From: CAMLDH01 sp966250375
Lineage (GTDB): Bacteria; Pseudomonadota; Gammaproteobacteria; Burkholderiales; Burkholderiaceae_D
Reading direction: 5' to 3'
NCBI GenBank assembly: GCA_966250375.1
Contig: CBINHE010000030.1
Span: forward strand, 1 to 43,400
DNA: 43,400 nt
Positions 17,811 through 27,200 of this stretch are shown here, piece after piece. The notes under the pieces were generated by a model. The model did no database searches. It worked only from the letters and a program-made list of their open reading frames with translations, and had not been told where the DNA came from. Position 1 is the first letter of the stretch. Each line of letters starts with the position of its first letter. The translations under genes and the position numbers were made by a program.

Positions 17811-18169
17811 ATTAATCGCCTCGTTTCAAGCAGGACGCTGCAGGGATGATTGTCACAATTTGCAAGGAGGACGTTAGATTGATATCGCTTAAGAAGTTTT
17901 ACATCAAAGAAGAAGAAAACGCTTGCGAAAATTCAATCGTCAGGCAGTAAATTTTACGTATGCGTGGAAAATTTCGACTGTCTTTTTCGCGATGTCGAGG
18001 AATGGAAATATTTATCCGTTCGATAAATGCGCAGCATGAAGCTGCGCACCGATGTCTTGGCATGGAATCTGCGTTTTGATGAAAACGCGATTGGCGGCGA
18101 TTTACGAAACCAACTGTATCGAACGCAGTCAATATGAATGAAGTGTTAATTCAATTGAAAGGTAGCGCA
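17811..18169 (+). promoter_or_regulatory. divergent regulatory region with a sigma-54 promoter (18058-18073)
   Basis: The 359-bp gap between the activator and the lipoprotein gene holds TGGCATG-GAAT-CTGCG (GG 18059-18060, GC 18071-18072, ten apart) reading toward the lipoprotein, 97 bases before its ATG. Immediately upstream is a perfect 8-bp dyad TGCGCAGC-ATGAA-GCTGCGCA (18028-18048), a possible protein-binding site. The rest (17811-18027) is AT-rich and may hold activator sites, but I recognise none. Confidence 0.6.
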
Positions 18170-18655
18170 ATGAACACAGCAATGAATATCTCGAAAATTG
18201 TTCTGACGGCAGCCTTGGCAAGTCTTGCATTTACAGGTTGCGAACGCCGTACTGCCACGGAGCAAGGCAGCGGGGCAACAAGTCCTCAGAGCACCGAAAC
18301 TCCCTCCTCAAGCACAATGCCTTCCCCAAGTACAACACCTTCCCCAAGTACAACGCCAACAACACCTGGCACAAGCGGAAGCAGCGGTTCCGATACTTCC
18401 GGTACAAGTGGTGGAGACACATCCGGATCGAGTGCGCCCAGTGGCAGCGCTCCGACTACACCAGGCACAAGCGGATCAGGATCTGCACCCGAATCAGGAA
18501 CGTCGGGGTCGGGTAGCACTAGCCCGGGTGCAACAGGGAGTAGTGGTAGTAATGGAGGTAGCGGAACGACAGGCTCGGGTGCGACCGGAACAGATTCGTC
18601 CGGTACAAGCAGTACGCCGAGTTCGGGCAGCTCAAGCTCGTCATCCGGCAGCTAA
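18170..18655 (+). CDS. Ser/Gly/Thr-rich lipoprotein, no known domain
   Basis: A 161-aa exported protein. The first 24 residues form a lipoprotein signal ending in LAFTGC (Phe at -3 is unusual for a lipobox). The rest is a low-complexity chain of Ser, Gly, Thr and Pro with repeats such as SPSTTPSPSTTP and SGSSGSDTSGTSGG, without any folded domain. ATG 18170 is preferred because AAAGG precedes it at seven bases; ATG 18134 would put 12 hydrophilic residues before the signal. It is preceded by a sigma-54 promoter and followed by a similar lipoprotein carrying a BON domain. It may be a surface spacer or biofilm-type protein; function unknown. Confidence 0.65.
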   Translation: MNTAMNISKIVLTAALASLAFTGCERRTATEQGSGATSPQSTETPSSSTMPSPSTTPSPSTTPTTPGTSGSSGSDTSGTSGGDTSGSSAPSGSAPTTPGTSGSGSAPESGTSGSGSTSPGATGSSGSNGGSGTTGSGATGTDSSGTSSTPSSGSSSSSSGS

Positions 18656-18793
18656 CCGAAGTAGTTGAATTCAGCGTGTGCATAGCAAGAAACGCGAGCA
18701 TGCAATTAATCAGTGATCTGCATAATGCGTTGGCATGCAGATTTAATGGCGGGCAATCCGACGGTCTTTATGTCATGTGAAGGAGCATCATCG

Positions 18794-19366
18794 ATGAAAA
18801 ACGTATCAAAGACTTCCAAAGTTGTACTTGTGGCTGTTTTGTTGAGTGCCGCTTTTGCGGGCGGTTGTAACCGTCAATCTCCCGGCGGTGGCGAGCAATC
18901 GTCAGGTGGTACACAGTCGTCAGGTGATACACAATCGTCAGGTGGTACACAGTCGTCAGCAGGTGGTACACAGTCGTCAGGTGGTACGCAATCGTCAGGT
19001 GATACGCAGCAATCGTCGGGCGGCATGGGTTCGTCGGGCAGCGCACAATCATCGGCCGGCACTGGCGCGGACACTTCGAGTAGTTCGGGTGCCTCAGGTA
19101 CTAGCTCCGGTACATCCAGTAGCGGTGCGGCAAGCAAGGCTGGCGCTACTATTGACGATAGTGTCATCACAACCAAGGTGAAGACTGCGCTATTGGCCGA
19201 TCCGCAGGTCAAGAGCACGGACATTTCTGTTGAAACGCGAAACGGAGAAGTCATGTTGAGCGGATACGTACGCGATCAGAAGCAAATTGATCGGGCATTG
19301 CAAATCGCGCGCAGTGTCGAGGGTGCAAAAGGCGTGCAAAATAAGATGTCGATAAAAAGCTCATAA
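18794..19366 (+). CDS. BON-domain lipoprotein with Ser/Gly repeat linker
   Basis: 190-aa exported protein. A lipoprotein signal ends AFAGGC at about residue 25, then comes a linker of SSGGTQ-type hexapeptide repeats and Ser/Gly/Ala sequence (about 30-115), then one C-terminal BON domain (DDSVITTKVKTALLADPQ through VRDQKQIDRALQIARSVEG). BON domains occur in OsmY-like periplasmic stress proteins and are thought to bind phospholipid. AAGGAG lies eight bases before ATG 18794; the longer frame from 18713 lacks this. The promoter is unclear: TTGGCATG upstream is a good -24 element but the -12 GC is absent. Confidence 0.85.
   Translation: MKNVSKTSKVVLVAVLLSAAFAGGCNRQSPGGGEQSSGGTQSSGDTQSSGGTQSSAGGTQSSGGTQSSGDTQQSSGGMGSSGSAQSSAGTGADTSSSSGASGTSSGTSSSGAASKAGATIDDSVITTKVKTALLADPQVKSTDISVETRNGEVMLSGYVRDQKQIDRALQIARSVEGAKGVQNKMSIKSS
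18899..19021 (+). repeat. 18-bp tandem repeat coding SSGGTQ units
   Basis: Seven imperfect units of TCGTCAGGTGGTACACAG, with variation GGT/GAT and one 3-bp insertion (SSAGGTQ), encode the linker of the BON lipoprotein. The array keeps the frame, so copy-number change would alter linker length without inactivating the protein. Confidence 0.9.
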
Positions 19367-19776
19367 CTCTGCGCGGTCATACGGCAACTCAAATACCGGT
19401 CAATGAAGTTTTCAGAAAATTTTCTTCGAAAGAAGAGGTGGCCGTGATTGCATGCAGCCCCTTTTCTTTTTCTTTCAACCGGTCATTGCTACTTCCTGTT
19501 TATATTCGATCTTGTTGGTGCAGATCAGAGGTTGAAGGCGACAGGAACGCATAGTGATGATGTCTAAGCAGGTGTGCAAAAGTCCTTTGACTGCAGTGCA
19601 TAGTGTCTGCAAGTACTGCATGCTTTCCGTAATGTCAAAGGACTTCATGACACTCTCTGGCGGCGTACTTCGCCATTGGCGAGACCGATAAAAACACTGG
19701 CTCCTTGCGATAAACAAGGAGGCGGTATTCCGCCAAGCTGTTTTTCCTTTCTTGGTCAGCAGAGGGGTCGTCTTCT
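19367..19776 (+). other. 410-bp intergenic region rich in hairpins, possible untranslated RNA
   Basis: No gene is visible. It holds a GAAA-tetraloop hairpin TCTTC-GAAA-GAAGA near 19426; a 12-bp inverted repeat AAGTCCTTTGAC (19580-19591) / GTCAAAGGACTT (19634-19645) with a nested TGCAGT/ACTGCA pair; and, close to the response regulator, CTCCTTG/CAAGGAG followed by GGCGG-TATT-CCGCC and a TTTTT six bases later. The last pair could terminate a short RNA or form the leader of the regulator mRNA. No clear sigma-54 site was found here. Confidence 0.35.
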
Positions 19777-21186
19777 ATGCCACATGTACTGATCGTCGAT
19801 GACGATGTGAATACCCGGGAAGCGCTTGTGGAAATTACGGCGGCGGAAGGATTTACTACCGCCATGGCCGGAAGCATCCATGATGCGCAGCTTCAAATAC
19901 TGCGTCGCCGGCCGGACGTGGTGTTGGTTGATATCAAACTGCCGGACGGTAGCGGGATGGATATTTTCAATGATATCGAAGCGCGTGGCACGACCGAGAT
20001 TATCCTCATCACAGGACACGCGAGTCTCGAAACCGCAATCGAAGCTTTGCGCCTTGGCGCTGCCGACTACCTGACCAAGCCGATCAATTTTCGCCGCTTG
20101 AAGGCCTTGCTGTCACGCGTGCCGCGCGCGGTAGATCTGAAAGCGGAAATCGGCGTGTTGCGTGGCGAACTGTGTCGCCTCGGCTACTTTGGCCAGATGC
20201 TGGGCGTGGCACCGGTCATGCAAAAATTGTACAACCACATCAGCCGGGTATCGCCGACCGAGGCTACGGTCTTGTTGCTTGGCGAGAGCGGTACCGGCAA
20301 AGAATTGGCGGCACAAACAATTCATGATTTGAGTTTGCGTCAAAAGCAGCCTTTCCTGCCGGTGAATTGCGGCGCCATATCGCCACAATTGATCGAAAGT
20401 GAAATTTTTGGACACGAAAAAGGTAGCTTCACCGGCGCGGACCGCCAGCACAAGGGTTATTTTGAACGCGCTAATGGCGGAACGCTGTTTCTTGATGAAA
20501 TCACCGAAATGCCGATCGAGTTGCAAGTCAAGTTGTTGCGCGTACTGGAGTCCGGCACCTTCATGCGAATCGGGTCGAATCAGGAACTGGAAACCGATGT
20601 GCGCGTGATCGCTGCCAGCAATCGCGATCCGGAGGAGGCGATCGTGGAAGGAAAATTGCGCCTCGATCTTTATCATCGCTTGAATGTATTTCCTTTGCTC
20701 ATTCCGCCGTTGCGCGATCGCGGTGCTGACGTTGAACTGCTGGCGCAGCATTTCCTGGATGAACTCAATGCCGCGCACGGTGCCAGAAAAGTGCTGTCGC
20801 CGGATGGTTTGGCCTCCCTGAACAATTATCATTGGCCTGGCAATGTTCGTGAGTTACGGAATTATGTTCAGCGCGCATTTATCCTGGCCGACCAGACCAT
20901 TGATGCGGAAGCGCTCGCGCCCGCCGTGACCCGTCATTCGCCGGTTGGGATGACGCTCTCGATTCCGGTCGGTACCTCGTTGGCCGAGGTCGATCGCAAG
21001 CTGATATTTGCAACGCTGGAGTTATGCGGTGGCGTCAAGAAGCGGGCGGCCGATATCCTCGGAATCAGTTTGAAGACCCTTTACAATCGCCTCGAAGAAT
21101 ATGGCGCCGAAGAGAAGGATGAGGAAAAGAAAGAAGGCGAATTTCCCCGGAGTAGTGATGCGGAAGGGACGACTGGATGTATGTAA
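19777..21186 (+). CDS. NtrC-family response regulator, sigma-54 activator
   Basis: A 469-aa two-component response regulator. The receiver domain (about 1-115) has the acidic triad DDD at 8-10, phosphoacceptor Asp52 and a Lys in YLTKP. The AAA+ domain has Walker A GESGTGKE, sigma-54 loop GSFTGA, and Walker B GTLFLDEITE. A Fis-type helix-turn-helix near the C-terminus ends ILGISLKTLYNRLEEYG, very like the receiver-less activator at 16860-17810, so both may bind related sites. A charged tail of some 25 residues follows. It converges on the hybrid histidine kinase with an 8-bp gap; that kinase is a possible partner. Confidence 0.94.
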   Translation: MPHVLIVDDDVNTREALVEITAAEGFTTAMAGSIHDAQLQILRRRPDVVLVDIKLPDGSGMDIFNDIEARGTTEIILITGHASLETAIEALRLGAADYLTKPINFRRLKALLSRVPRAVDLKAEIGVLRGELCRLGYFGQMLGVAPVMQKLYNHISRVSPTEATVLLLGESGTGKELAAQTIHDLSLRQKQPFLPVNCGAISPQLIESEIFGHEKGSFTGADRQHKGYFERANGGTLFLDEITEMPIELQVKLLRVLESGTFMRIGSNQELETDVRVIAASNRDPEEAIVEGKLRLDLYHRLNVFPLLIPPLRDRGADVELLAQHFLDELNAAHGARKVLSPDGLASLNNYHWPGNVRELRNYVQRAFILADQTIDAEALAPAVTRHSPVGMTLSIPVGTSLAEVDRKLIFATLELCGGVKKRAADILGISLKTLYNRLEEYGAEEKDEEKKEGEFPRSSDAEGTTGCM

Positions 21187-21194
21187 TTATCCCT

Positions 21195-22838
21195 TCATCC
21201 GCGCGACACCATCGTCGCAATCACCACAATGAGTTCCTCTGGCGCCACCGGCTTGGTCACATGCATTTGAAAGCCGGCAGTCAATGCTCGTATGCGATCT
21301 TCCCGCTGAGAAAACGCGGTCAATGCCAGCGCAGGCAAACGATGCAAGGGCGTGAAATCGTTGTCCGTTTTCCACGCGCGAATCTTTCTCAACACTGCAT
21401 AACCATCTTCGCCCGGCATCGCGATGTCGCAGATAAGCACATCCGGCATCTTGTCTACCGTCAAAGTCGGCAGCCATGCGAGCGCTTCCCTGGCCGATGC
21501 GGCCGCGAACACATTGGCACCCGACGTCGTGAGCACCACGGTGAGCGATTCACGCGCCTCTTCCTGATCATCGACCAGCAGAATGCGCAAGCCTTTCAGC
21601 GAGGGCAGTGCGATATGGGCATCACTGCCGTCGTCCGGCCGCGTGGTCAGCGCATATTTTTCCCGTTGCGTACGCAATGGCAGGAAGACGAAGAAGGTCG
21701 CGCCTTTGCCGTTGCCTGGACTCTCGGCATTGACCGATCCGCCATGCAATTCAATCAGGCGCCGCACCAGAAACAGGCCCAGCCCGAGGCCGCTATGGCC
21801 ACGCGTGCTGGAAGTGTCTTCCTGGCTGAAACGGTCGAAAATGTGCGGCAAAAAATCCGGTGAAATGCCGCTGCCGTCATCGCGTATCGTGATGCACACA
21901 TGGCTGTCGATCCGCTCGGCGGTCATCCAGATGTTACCGTTTTCAGGACTGAATTTGACCGCGTTCGACAGCAGATTCCAGATGATTTGCTGGATGCGGT
22001 CGGAGTCGCCTTCGATCTGTTCATTCGTGATCTTGTAGCTGTCGATGATGCTGATATGCTTTGCCGCTGCCAGCGCACGCACGCTCTCTACCGCAGCCTG
22101 AACCACCGGCAGTAACGCGAGCGGCTGTTTCACCAAACGCAGCTTTCCGCTCATCATGCGCGTCACGTCGAGCAAATCCTCGATCAGGCGAACTTGCTGC
22201 GCCACGCCGGTCTTGATGCCGTTGAGCGCTCTTTGCACCAGCGTCGCAGCGGTGGCGTCATTCACATAATTTTCCAATACATGGGCCCAGCTTTGAATGC
22301 CGTTCAGCGGCGCCCGCAACTCATGCGACACGATCGCCAGAAATTCGTCTCGTGCGCGCGCCGCCATTTCTGCCTGGATGCGCGCGGTGCGCTCGCGTGT
22401 CAATAATTCGTTGCGCTCCTTCTCCATCAGGGTGCGCTCGGTCACGTCGTACGTAATGCACATGAGAGAGTCGACATTGCCGTTTCGATCCGGCTCCGGT
22501 ATCACGCGAGTCGAAAAATGCCGCGTTTTGCCGCCCGGCGCGAGAGCGTACCCGAATTGTTGTTCGGTGCCGGTCTGGAAGGCGGCTTGCGCCGCCGCGT
22601 CCCACGCCTGCACCATCTCCGCAGGAAAACCCAGTTCCGCCTTGGTTTTGCCAAGGTAAGCCGCCGCTTTCAATCCAAACGCAGCTTCGATTGCGGGATT
22701 GACATAGAGATGACGCATGTTGCGGTCGATGCGTAAAATTCCATCGGGCGAATTTTCAACCAACGTCTTGAATATCGGCTTTTCCAGCCGATTTCTACTA
22801 TGGAGGGCGGGGGAAACCTGATGGGCCGGTGCGGACAT
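21195..22838 (-). CDS. Hybrid PAS histidine kinase with C-terminal receiver
   Basis: 547-aa sensor kinase without membrane segments, so probably cytoplasmic. A PAS domain (about 20-135) precedes a HisKA domain with phosphorylated His172 in VSHELRAPLNG. The HATPase domain follows with N box QQIIWNLLSNAVKF, G1 DDGSGIS and the GHSGLGLGLFLV G2 region. The C-terminal receiver (about 415-545) has VDDQEE and a phosphoacceptor Asp in LICDIAMPGEDGY. It lies 8 bp downstream of galU on the same strand and is probably co-transcribed with it. It converges on the NtrC-like regulator. The signal sensed by PAS is unknown; no haem or flavin motif was recognised. Confidence 0.93.
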   Translation of the reverse strand: MSAPAHQVSPALHSRNRLEKPIFKTLVENSPDGILRIDRNMRHLYVNPAIEAAFGLKAAAYLGKTKAELGFPAEMVQAWDAAAQAAFQTGTEQQFGYALAPGGKTRHFSTRVIPEPDRNGNVDSLMCITYDVTERTLMEKERNELLTRERTARIQAEMAARARDEFLAIVSHELRAPLNGIQSWAHVLENYVNDATAATLVQRALNGIKTGVAQQVRLIEDLLDVTRMMSGKLRLVKQPLALLPVVQAAVESVRALAAAKHISIIDSYKITNEQIEGDSDRIQQIIWNLLSNAVKFSPENGNIWMTAERIDSHVCITIRDDGSGISPDFLPHIFDRFSQEDTSSTRGHSGLGLGLFLVRRLIELHGGSVNAESPGNGKGATFFVFLPLRTQREKYALTTRPDDGSDAHIALPSLKGLRILLVDDQEEARESLTVVLTTSGANVFAAASAREALAWLPTLTVDKMPDVLICDIAMPGEDGYAVLRKIRAWKTDNDFTPLHRLPALALTAFSQREDRIRALTAGFQMHVTKPVAPEELIVVIATMVSRG

Positions 22839-22846
22839 AATTTATA

Positions 22847-23743
22847 TCAAGAGCTTATCCGTTGCGTTGGAGCGATCACCTGCAACTTGTCGATGAATTC
22901 GGCAAATTCTTCAGCGATCGCGGGATGTTTTAATGCATATGAAACTGCCGCCTTGAGATAACCCAGTTTCGAACCGCAGTCGTAGCGTGTGCCTTTGAAT
23001 TCGTAAGCCAGAACAGAACTCGTTTTCAGCATCGCGGCAATAGCATCGGTCAACTGGATTTCTCCACCGGTACCGGCCTGCGTCGTTTCCAGAAAATCGA
23101 AAATATCTGGCGTGAACAGGTAACGTCCAACCACGCCCAGCGTCGATGGCGCATTCCGCGGCTCCGGCTTTTCCACGATGCTTTCTATGCGGTGAATATG
23201 CACGCCGAGTGGTTGAGGGCGAATGATGCCGTACTGGCTCGCCTGTTCCAGCGGAACATTCTGTACGCCGATGACAGAGCGGCCATGTTGGGTAAAGAGA
23301 TCTATCATCTGATGCAAGACCGGTATCTCGGCGTCGATCAAATCATCCGCCAGCAACACGGCGAACGGCTCGTCGCCTACCAAGGACTTGGCGCATAACA
23401 CTGCGTGACCAAGACCGAGCGCTTCGCTTTGGCGCACATACGAATAATGCAGGTTTTTCGGGAGCAAGCCGCGGATTTCGGTCAGAAGCTTGATTTTGCC
23501 GTGTGCTGCCAGTTCTGCTTCCAGTTCATAGGCTTTGTCGAAATGGTCTTCAATCGCCTGCTTGCCGCGGCCGGTGACAAAAATCATTTCGGTAATGCCG
23601 GCAGCCGCAGCTTCTTCGACGGCGTACTGAATCAAAGGTTTATCCACGACTGGCAACATCTCTTTGGGAGACGCCTTGGTTGCGGGCAGGAAGCGTGTGC
23701 CGAGACCTGCTACCGGAAAAACTGCTTTGCGAATTGGGGTCAT
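22847..23743 (-). CDS. galU: UTP--glucose-1-phosphate uridylyltransferase GalU
   Basis: Makes UDP-glucose from UTP and glucose 1-phosphate, the donor for many envelope glycans and for trehalose. The N-terminal nucleotide-binding motif GLGTRFLPATKASPKEML and PLIQYAVEEA are diagnostic, and the 298-aa length is typical. AGAGGA precedes the ATG. It is followed at 8 bp by the histidine kinase. Its neighbourhood, with a glycosyltransferase fusion and a glycosyltransferase operon, suggests it supplies sugar donors for them; this is inference. No sigma-54 site is seen upstream. Confidence 0.96.
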   Translation of the reverse strand: MTPIRKAVFPVAGLGTRFLPATKASPKEMLPVVDKPLIQYAVEEAAAAGITEMIFVTGRGKQAIEDHFDKAYELEAELAAHGKIKLLTEIRGLLPKNLHYSYVRQSEALGLGHAVLCAKSLVGDEPFAVLLADDLIDAEIPVLHQMIDLFTQHGRSVIGVQNVPLEQASQYGIIRPQPLGVHIHRIESIVEKPEPRNAPSTLGVVGRYLFTPDIFDFLETTQAGTGGEIQLTDAIAAMLKTSSVLAYEFKGTRYDCGSKLGYLKAAVSYALKHPAIAEEFAEFIDKLQVIAPTQRISS

Positions 23744-24240
23744 GATCCTCTTTCTTCAACTGATTGAGCGTACATGAATGCATAACGAATACGCATGTAT
23801 GCCAATCTTTAGTTGATCTGAAAACGCTGGTTTTGCCTTAACCGATGTCAATGAAAATCCAAACTGCTCGCTCATGCAGAAACAATGCATGGTACAACGG
23901 TGTCACATTCAATGGTCATACGACATAGGTCCGTGCAACGATGGCAGTCGGTAAGGTTTAGTCTGCTGAAGCAGAAAGCATACCTGAGGCCGAATTTCTC
24001 ATGCTTGTTCCGTGCGCCGTGTTACTTCCGCATCACATTAAGCGGGAAGCCGCATAGGTTGGAGCGTCGCGCAATGGCGCGTTCCGGCTTGAGTTGCAGC
24101 AGGTTTTCTTATGTAGCTTTTACGCCGCGCTGTAAATCTTACGTCAGGAAAATCGTGGTACGCGTACATTCTTGCCGCAATTGCTGCTTGCTATCGGATG
24201 GGCATGTGTCTTGCCTATGGAAGCATCGTTCCGATCACGG
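23744..24240 (+). promoter_or_regulatory. galU-fusion gene intergenic region with sigma-54 promoter (24200-24215)
   Basis: About 500 bp separate the divergent galU and the large fusion gene. GGGCATG-TGTC-TTGCC has GG at 24201-24202 and GC at 24213-24214, ten apart, with nine of twelve consensus matches. Transcription would start near 24226, which would exclude the in-frame TTG 24172 and ATG 24217 as start codons. The remainder (23744-24199) has no gene or repeat that I recognise and may carry activator sites. Confidence 0.55.
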
Positions 24241-27200
24241 ATGGATTCTCAATTTACCGACACAAACATGACAGCGCCTGCTTCGACTGAACCGTTTCGC
24301 TCCTATTGGATGGCTGGATATGAAGGCGCGGACCATATCAATCGAGCAGGCAATCCGCTGTCGATGAATCATTCCACGCGCCATGCGGAACGTGCCTACG
24401 ATGATTATCGTTTGCTTGAACAATTCGGCATTCGAACCGTGCGCGAAAGTATTGGATGGCGCTTGACAGAGGCGCAAGGCCGATTTGATTTTTCGTCGAT
24501 CGAGTCACGCATCGATGCGGCGCGCAGGACCGGTTTGCAGATTGTCTGGACGCTGTGCCATTACGGCTGGCCTGCCGGTATTCATCTTGAGTCGCAAGAA
24601 TTCGTGGAACGCTTCGCCTGTTTTTGCCGCGCAGCGGCGCGCTATCTCGCGCCGCTGTCCGAGGACAATACGGTTTATTCGCCGATGAATGAGATTTCCT
24701 ACATGACGTGGGGCCTCTGTAACAATCTCTTGAGTAATGGCGACCAGCGCGACTATGTCGATGCAACTGAAGTGAAACGGCAACTGGTGCGCGCGACGAT
24801 CGCGGGCTGCGATGCCATCTGGGAATCCGACCCGCATGCGCGAATCCTTCATTGCGATCCGGTCATCCATGTCGTTGCATCCGGCAATCGTCCCGATTTG
24901 AACGACGCTGCTGCATCCTGCGCACAATCGCAGTTCGAGTCTTGGGACATGCTGTGCGGTCGGGTCGCGCCGGAGTTGGGCGGCGCGCCGCGCTACCTCG
25001 ACCTGATCGGCGTCAATTATTACCACAGCAATCAATGGGAGTTCGATACCAACGAGAGATTGTGGTGGCACTTGGGCAATGCGCGGCGGGTGCCGTTGCA
25101 TCGTCTCTTGCACGACGTCCAGCAACGGTATCGACGTCCCGTTCTGCTTTCGGAAACCAGTCACGTCGGCAGCGGGCGCGGCGCCTGGATCAAGGAACTG
25201 GCGCGAGAAACCGTCAGTGCGCGCAATAACGGCGTCGCGCTGCATGGAATTTGCCTGTATCCAATCATAGATCGACCCGATTGGGACGATGTTGACCATT
25301 GGCATCGTAGCGGTTTATGGGATGTCGACATTGATGGCGAAGGGAAATTCCAGCGTGTCCTGTCGGAACCTTATGCCTATGCATTGCGCCAAGCGCAACG
25401 TATCACTGGACTTCATTGTCCAATCAACACGCCAATACGGCGGCAAGGAGATCGCATGCCAGCAATCATTGTTTTTTCGCACCTCCGTTGGGATTTCGTC
25501 TATCAGCGGCCGCAGCATTTGTTGTCGCATCTGGCCGAGTACTATCAAGTCATCTTCATTGAAGAACCGGTTTGGCATGAGGGCGAGAGTTTTTTCAAGA
25601 TATCGTCGCCGGCACCCAACGTGCACGTGTATCAGCCCCATACGCAGATAGGCATGGCCGGGTTCCATGATGATCAATTACCGCAATTGCGCAAATTGAT
25701 GCGGCAATTGACTGTGGATCATGCCGATCACATCGCGTGGTTCTATACGCCGATGGCGCTGCCGTTGCTGCAGGATTTACAGCCGCGACTGGTGGTGTAC
25801 GATTGCATGGATGAGCTGGCGGCATTCAAGAACGCGCCGAAGCAATTACTGCAGCGTGAAAGCGCGGTATTGAAGCGGGCCGATATCGTCTTTACCGGCG
25901 GTCCCAGTCTTTATCGCGCCCGATCCGAACGGCATCCGAATGTGCATTGCTTTCCCAGCAGCGTGGATGTGGTCCACTTCACGCAGGCGCTGGACCGCTC
26001 CAACTCGCACCCGCACCATCGCAGCATTCCCGGCCCGCGACTTGGCTACTATGGCGTCATCGATGAACGCTTCGATGCCCAGTTGATTGCACAGGTGGCC
26101 GACGCGCATCCGCAATGGCAAATCGTGCTGGTCGGGCCCATCATAAAAATTGATCCGGCATCGCTGCCGCAGCGCGCCAATATCCATTATCTGGGACAAC
26201 AGCCGTATCAGTCGCTGCCGCATTTTCTTGCCGGTTGGGATGTATGCCTGCTGCCGTTCGCATTGAACGAGTCGACGCGTTTCGTTAGTCCGACCAAGAC
26301 GCTGGAGTATCTGGCGGCCGAACTGCCAGTGGTCAGTACGCCCATTACCGACGTGGTGGATTTGTATGGCGAAGTCGTCAGCATTGCCGCTGACGCGACT
26401 TCATTCATCGCCGCCTGTGAAGAGGCGCTGCTTGCGCCGCCGGCGGCGCAAGCGGACAAGGTAGCCGCAATGCGCAGAATCGTTGCATCGACTTCGTGGG
26501 AATCCACTGCGCGGAAAATGCATGCATTGCTGGAAGCGGCACCGGTGAAAGAGGCAAAAGGGGGGCACGAAACGGCGGAGTCCGCCGATCTGAACGAAAA
26601 TGTCAACGCATTGCGCAAGGCAACCGTCATGCCTCATGTGAAATGCGTCATTGTCGGTGCCGGGCCGACGGGCTTGAGCGCCGCCTATCATCTCGATGGC
26701 GATACGCTCGTGCTCGACAAGAACGCAGGCGTCGGCGGTTGGTGTCGCTCGATTGAAGACAAAGGATTCACCTTCGATCATGCGGGCCATATCATGTTTT
26801 CCAACGATCCCTATGTGCTGAAGCTGTATCAAACGCTGTTGGGCGACAACCTGCATTGGCAAAATCGCGAAGCATGGGTTTACAGCAAACAGGTATATAC
26901 CCGGTATCCGTTCCAGGGTGCGCTGTATGGCTTGCCGCCGGAGGTTATCAAGGAATGCATCATCGGCGCGGTGGAGGCGCGTTATGGCAGTTTGAAAAAA
27001 CCGGACGTGAAGTGCGATGCTGCGAACGGACGGGAAGGGCAGGGCGACGGGAAACAACTGGATTCCATGGCCGCACCGGCCCAGGTATCCGATTGCTGCG
27101 CCGATGGCAGTGCCACCCTTCCTCCATCCAGGTTGTCAGCGGCACCTTTCGTTTCGCTCGAAAACCGTCAGCCCGCGAATTTTGAAGAATTCATTTACCA

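Noticed and set aside
18225..18668. Overlapping open frames in the Ser/Gly-rich lipoprotein gene
   Set aside because: Low-complexity repeats keep all frames open; only the frame with a lipoprotein signal and ribosome site is credible.
24059..24074. GG-N10-GC match GGTTGGAGCGTCGC upstream of the fusion gene
   Set aside because: Both -24 and -12 cores are poor outside the invariant bases; chance match compared with 24200-24215.
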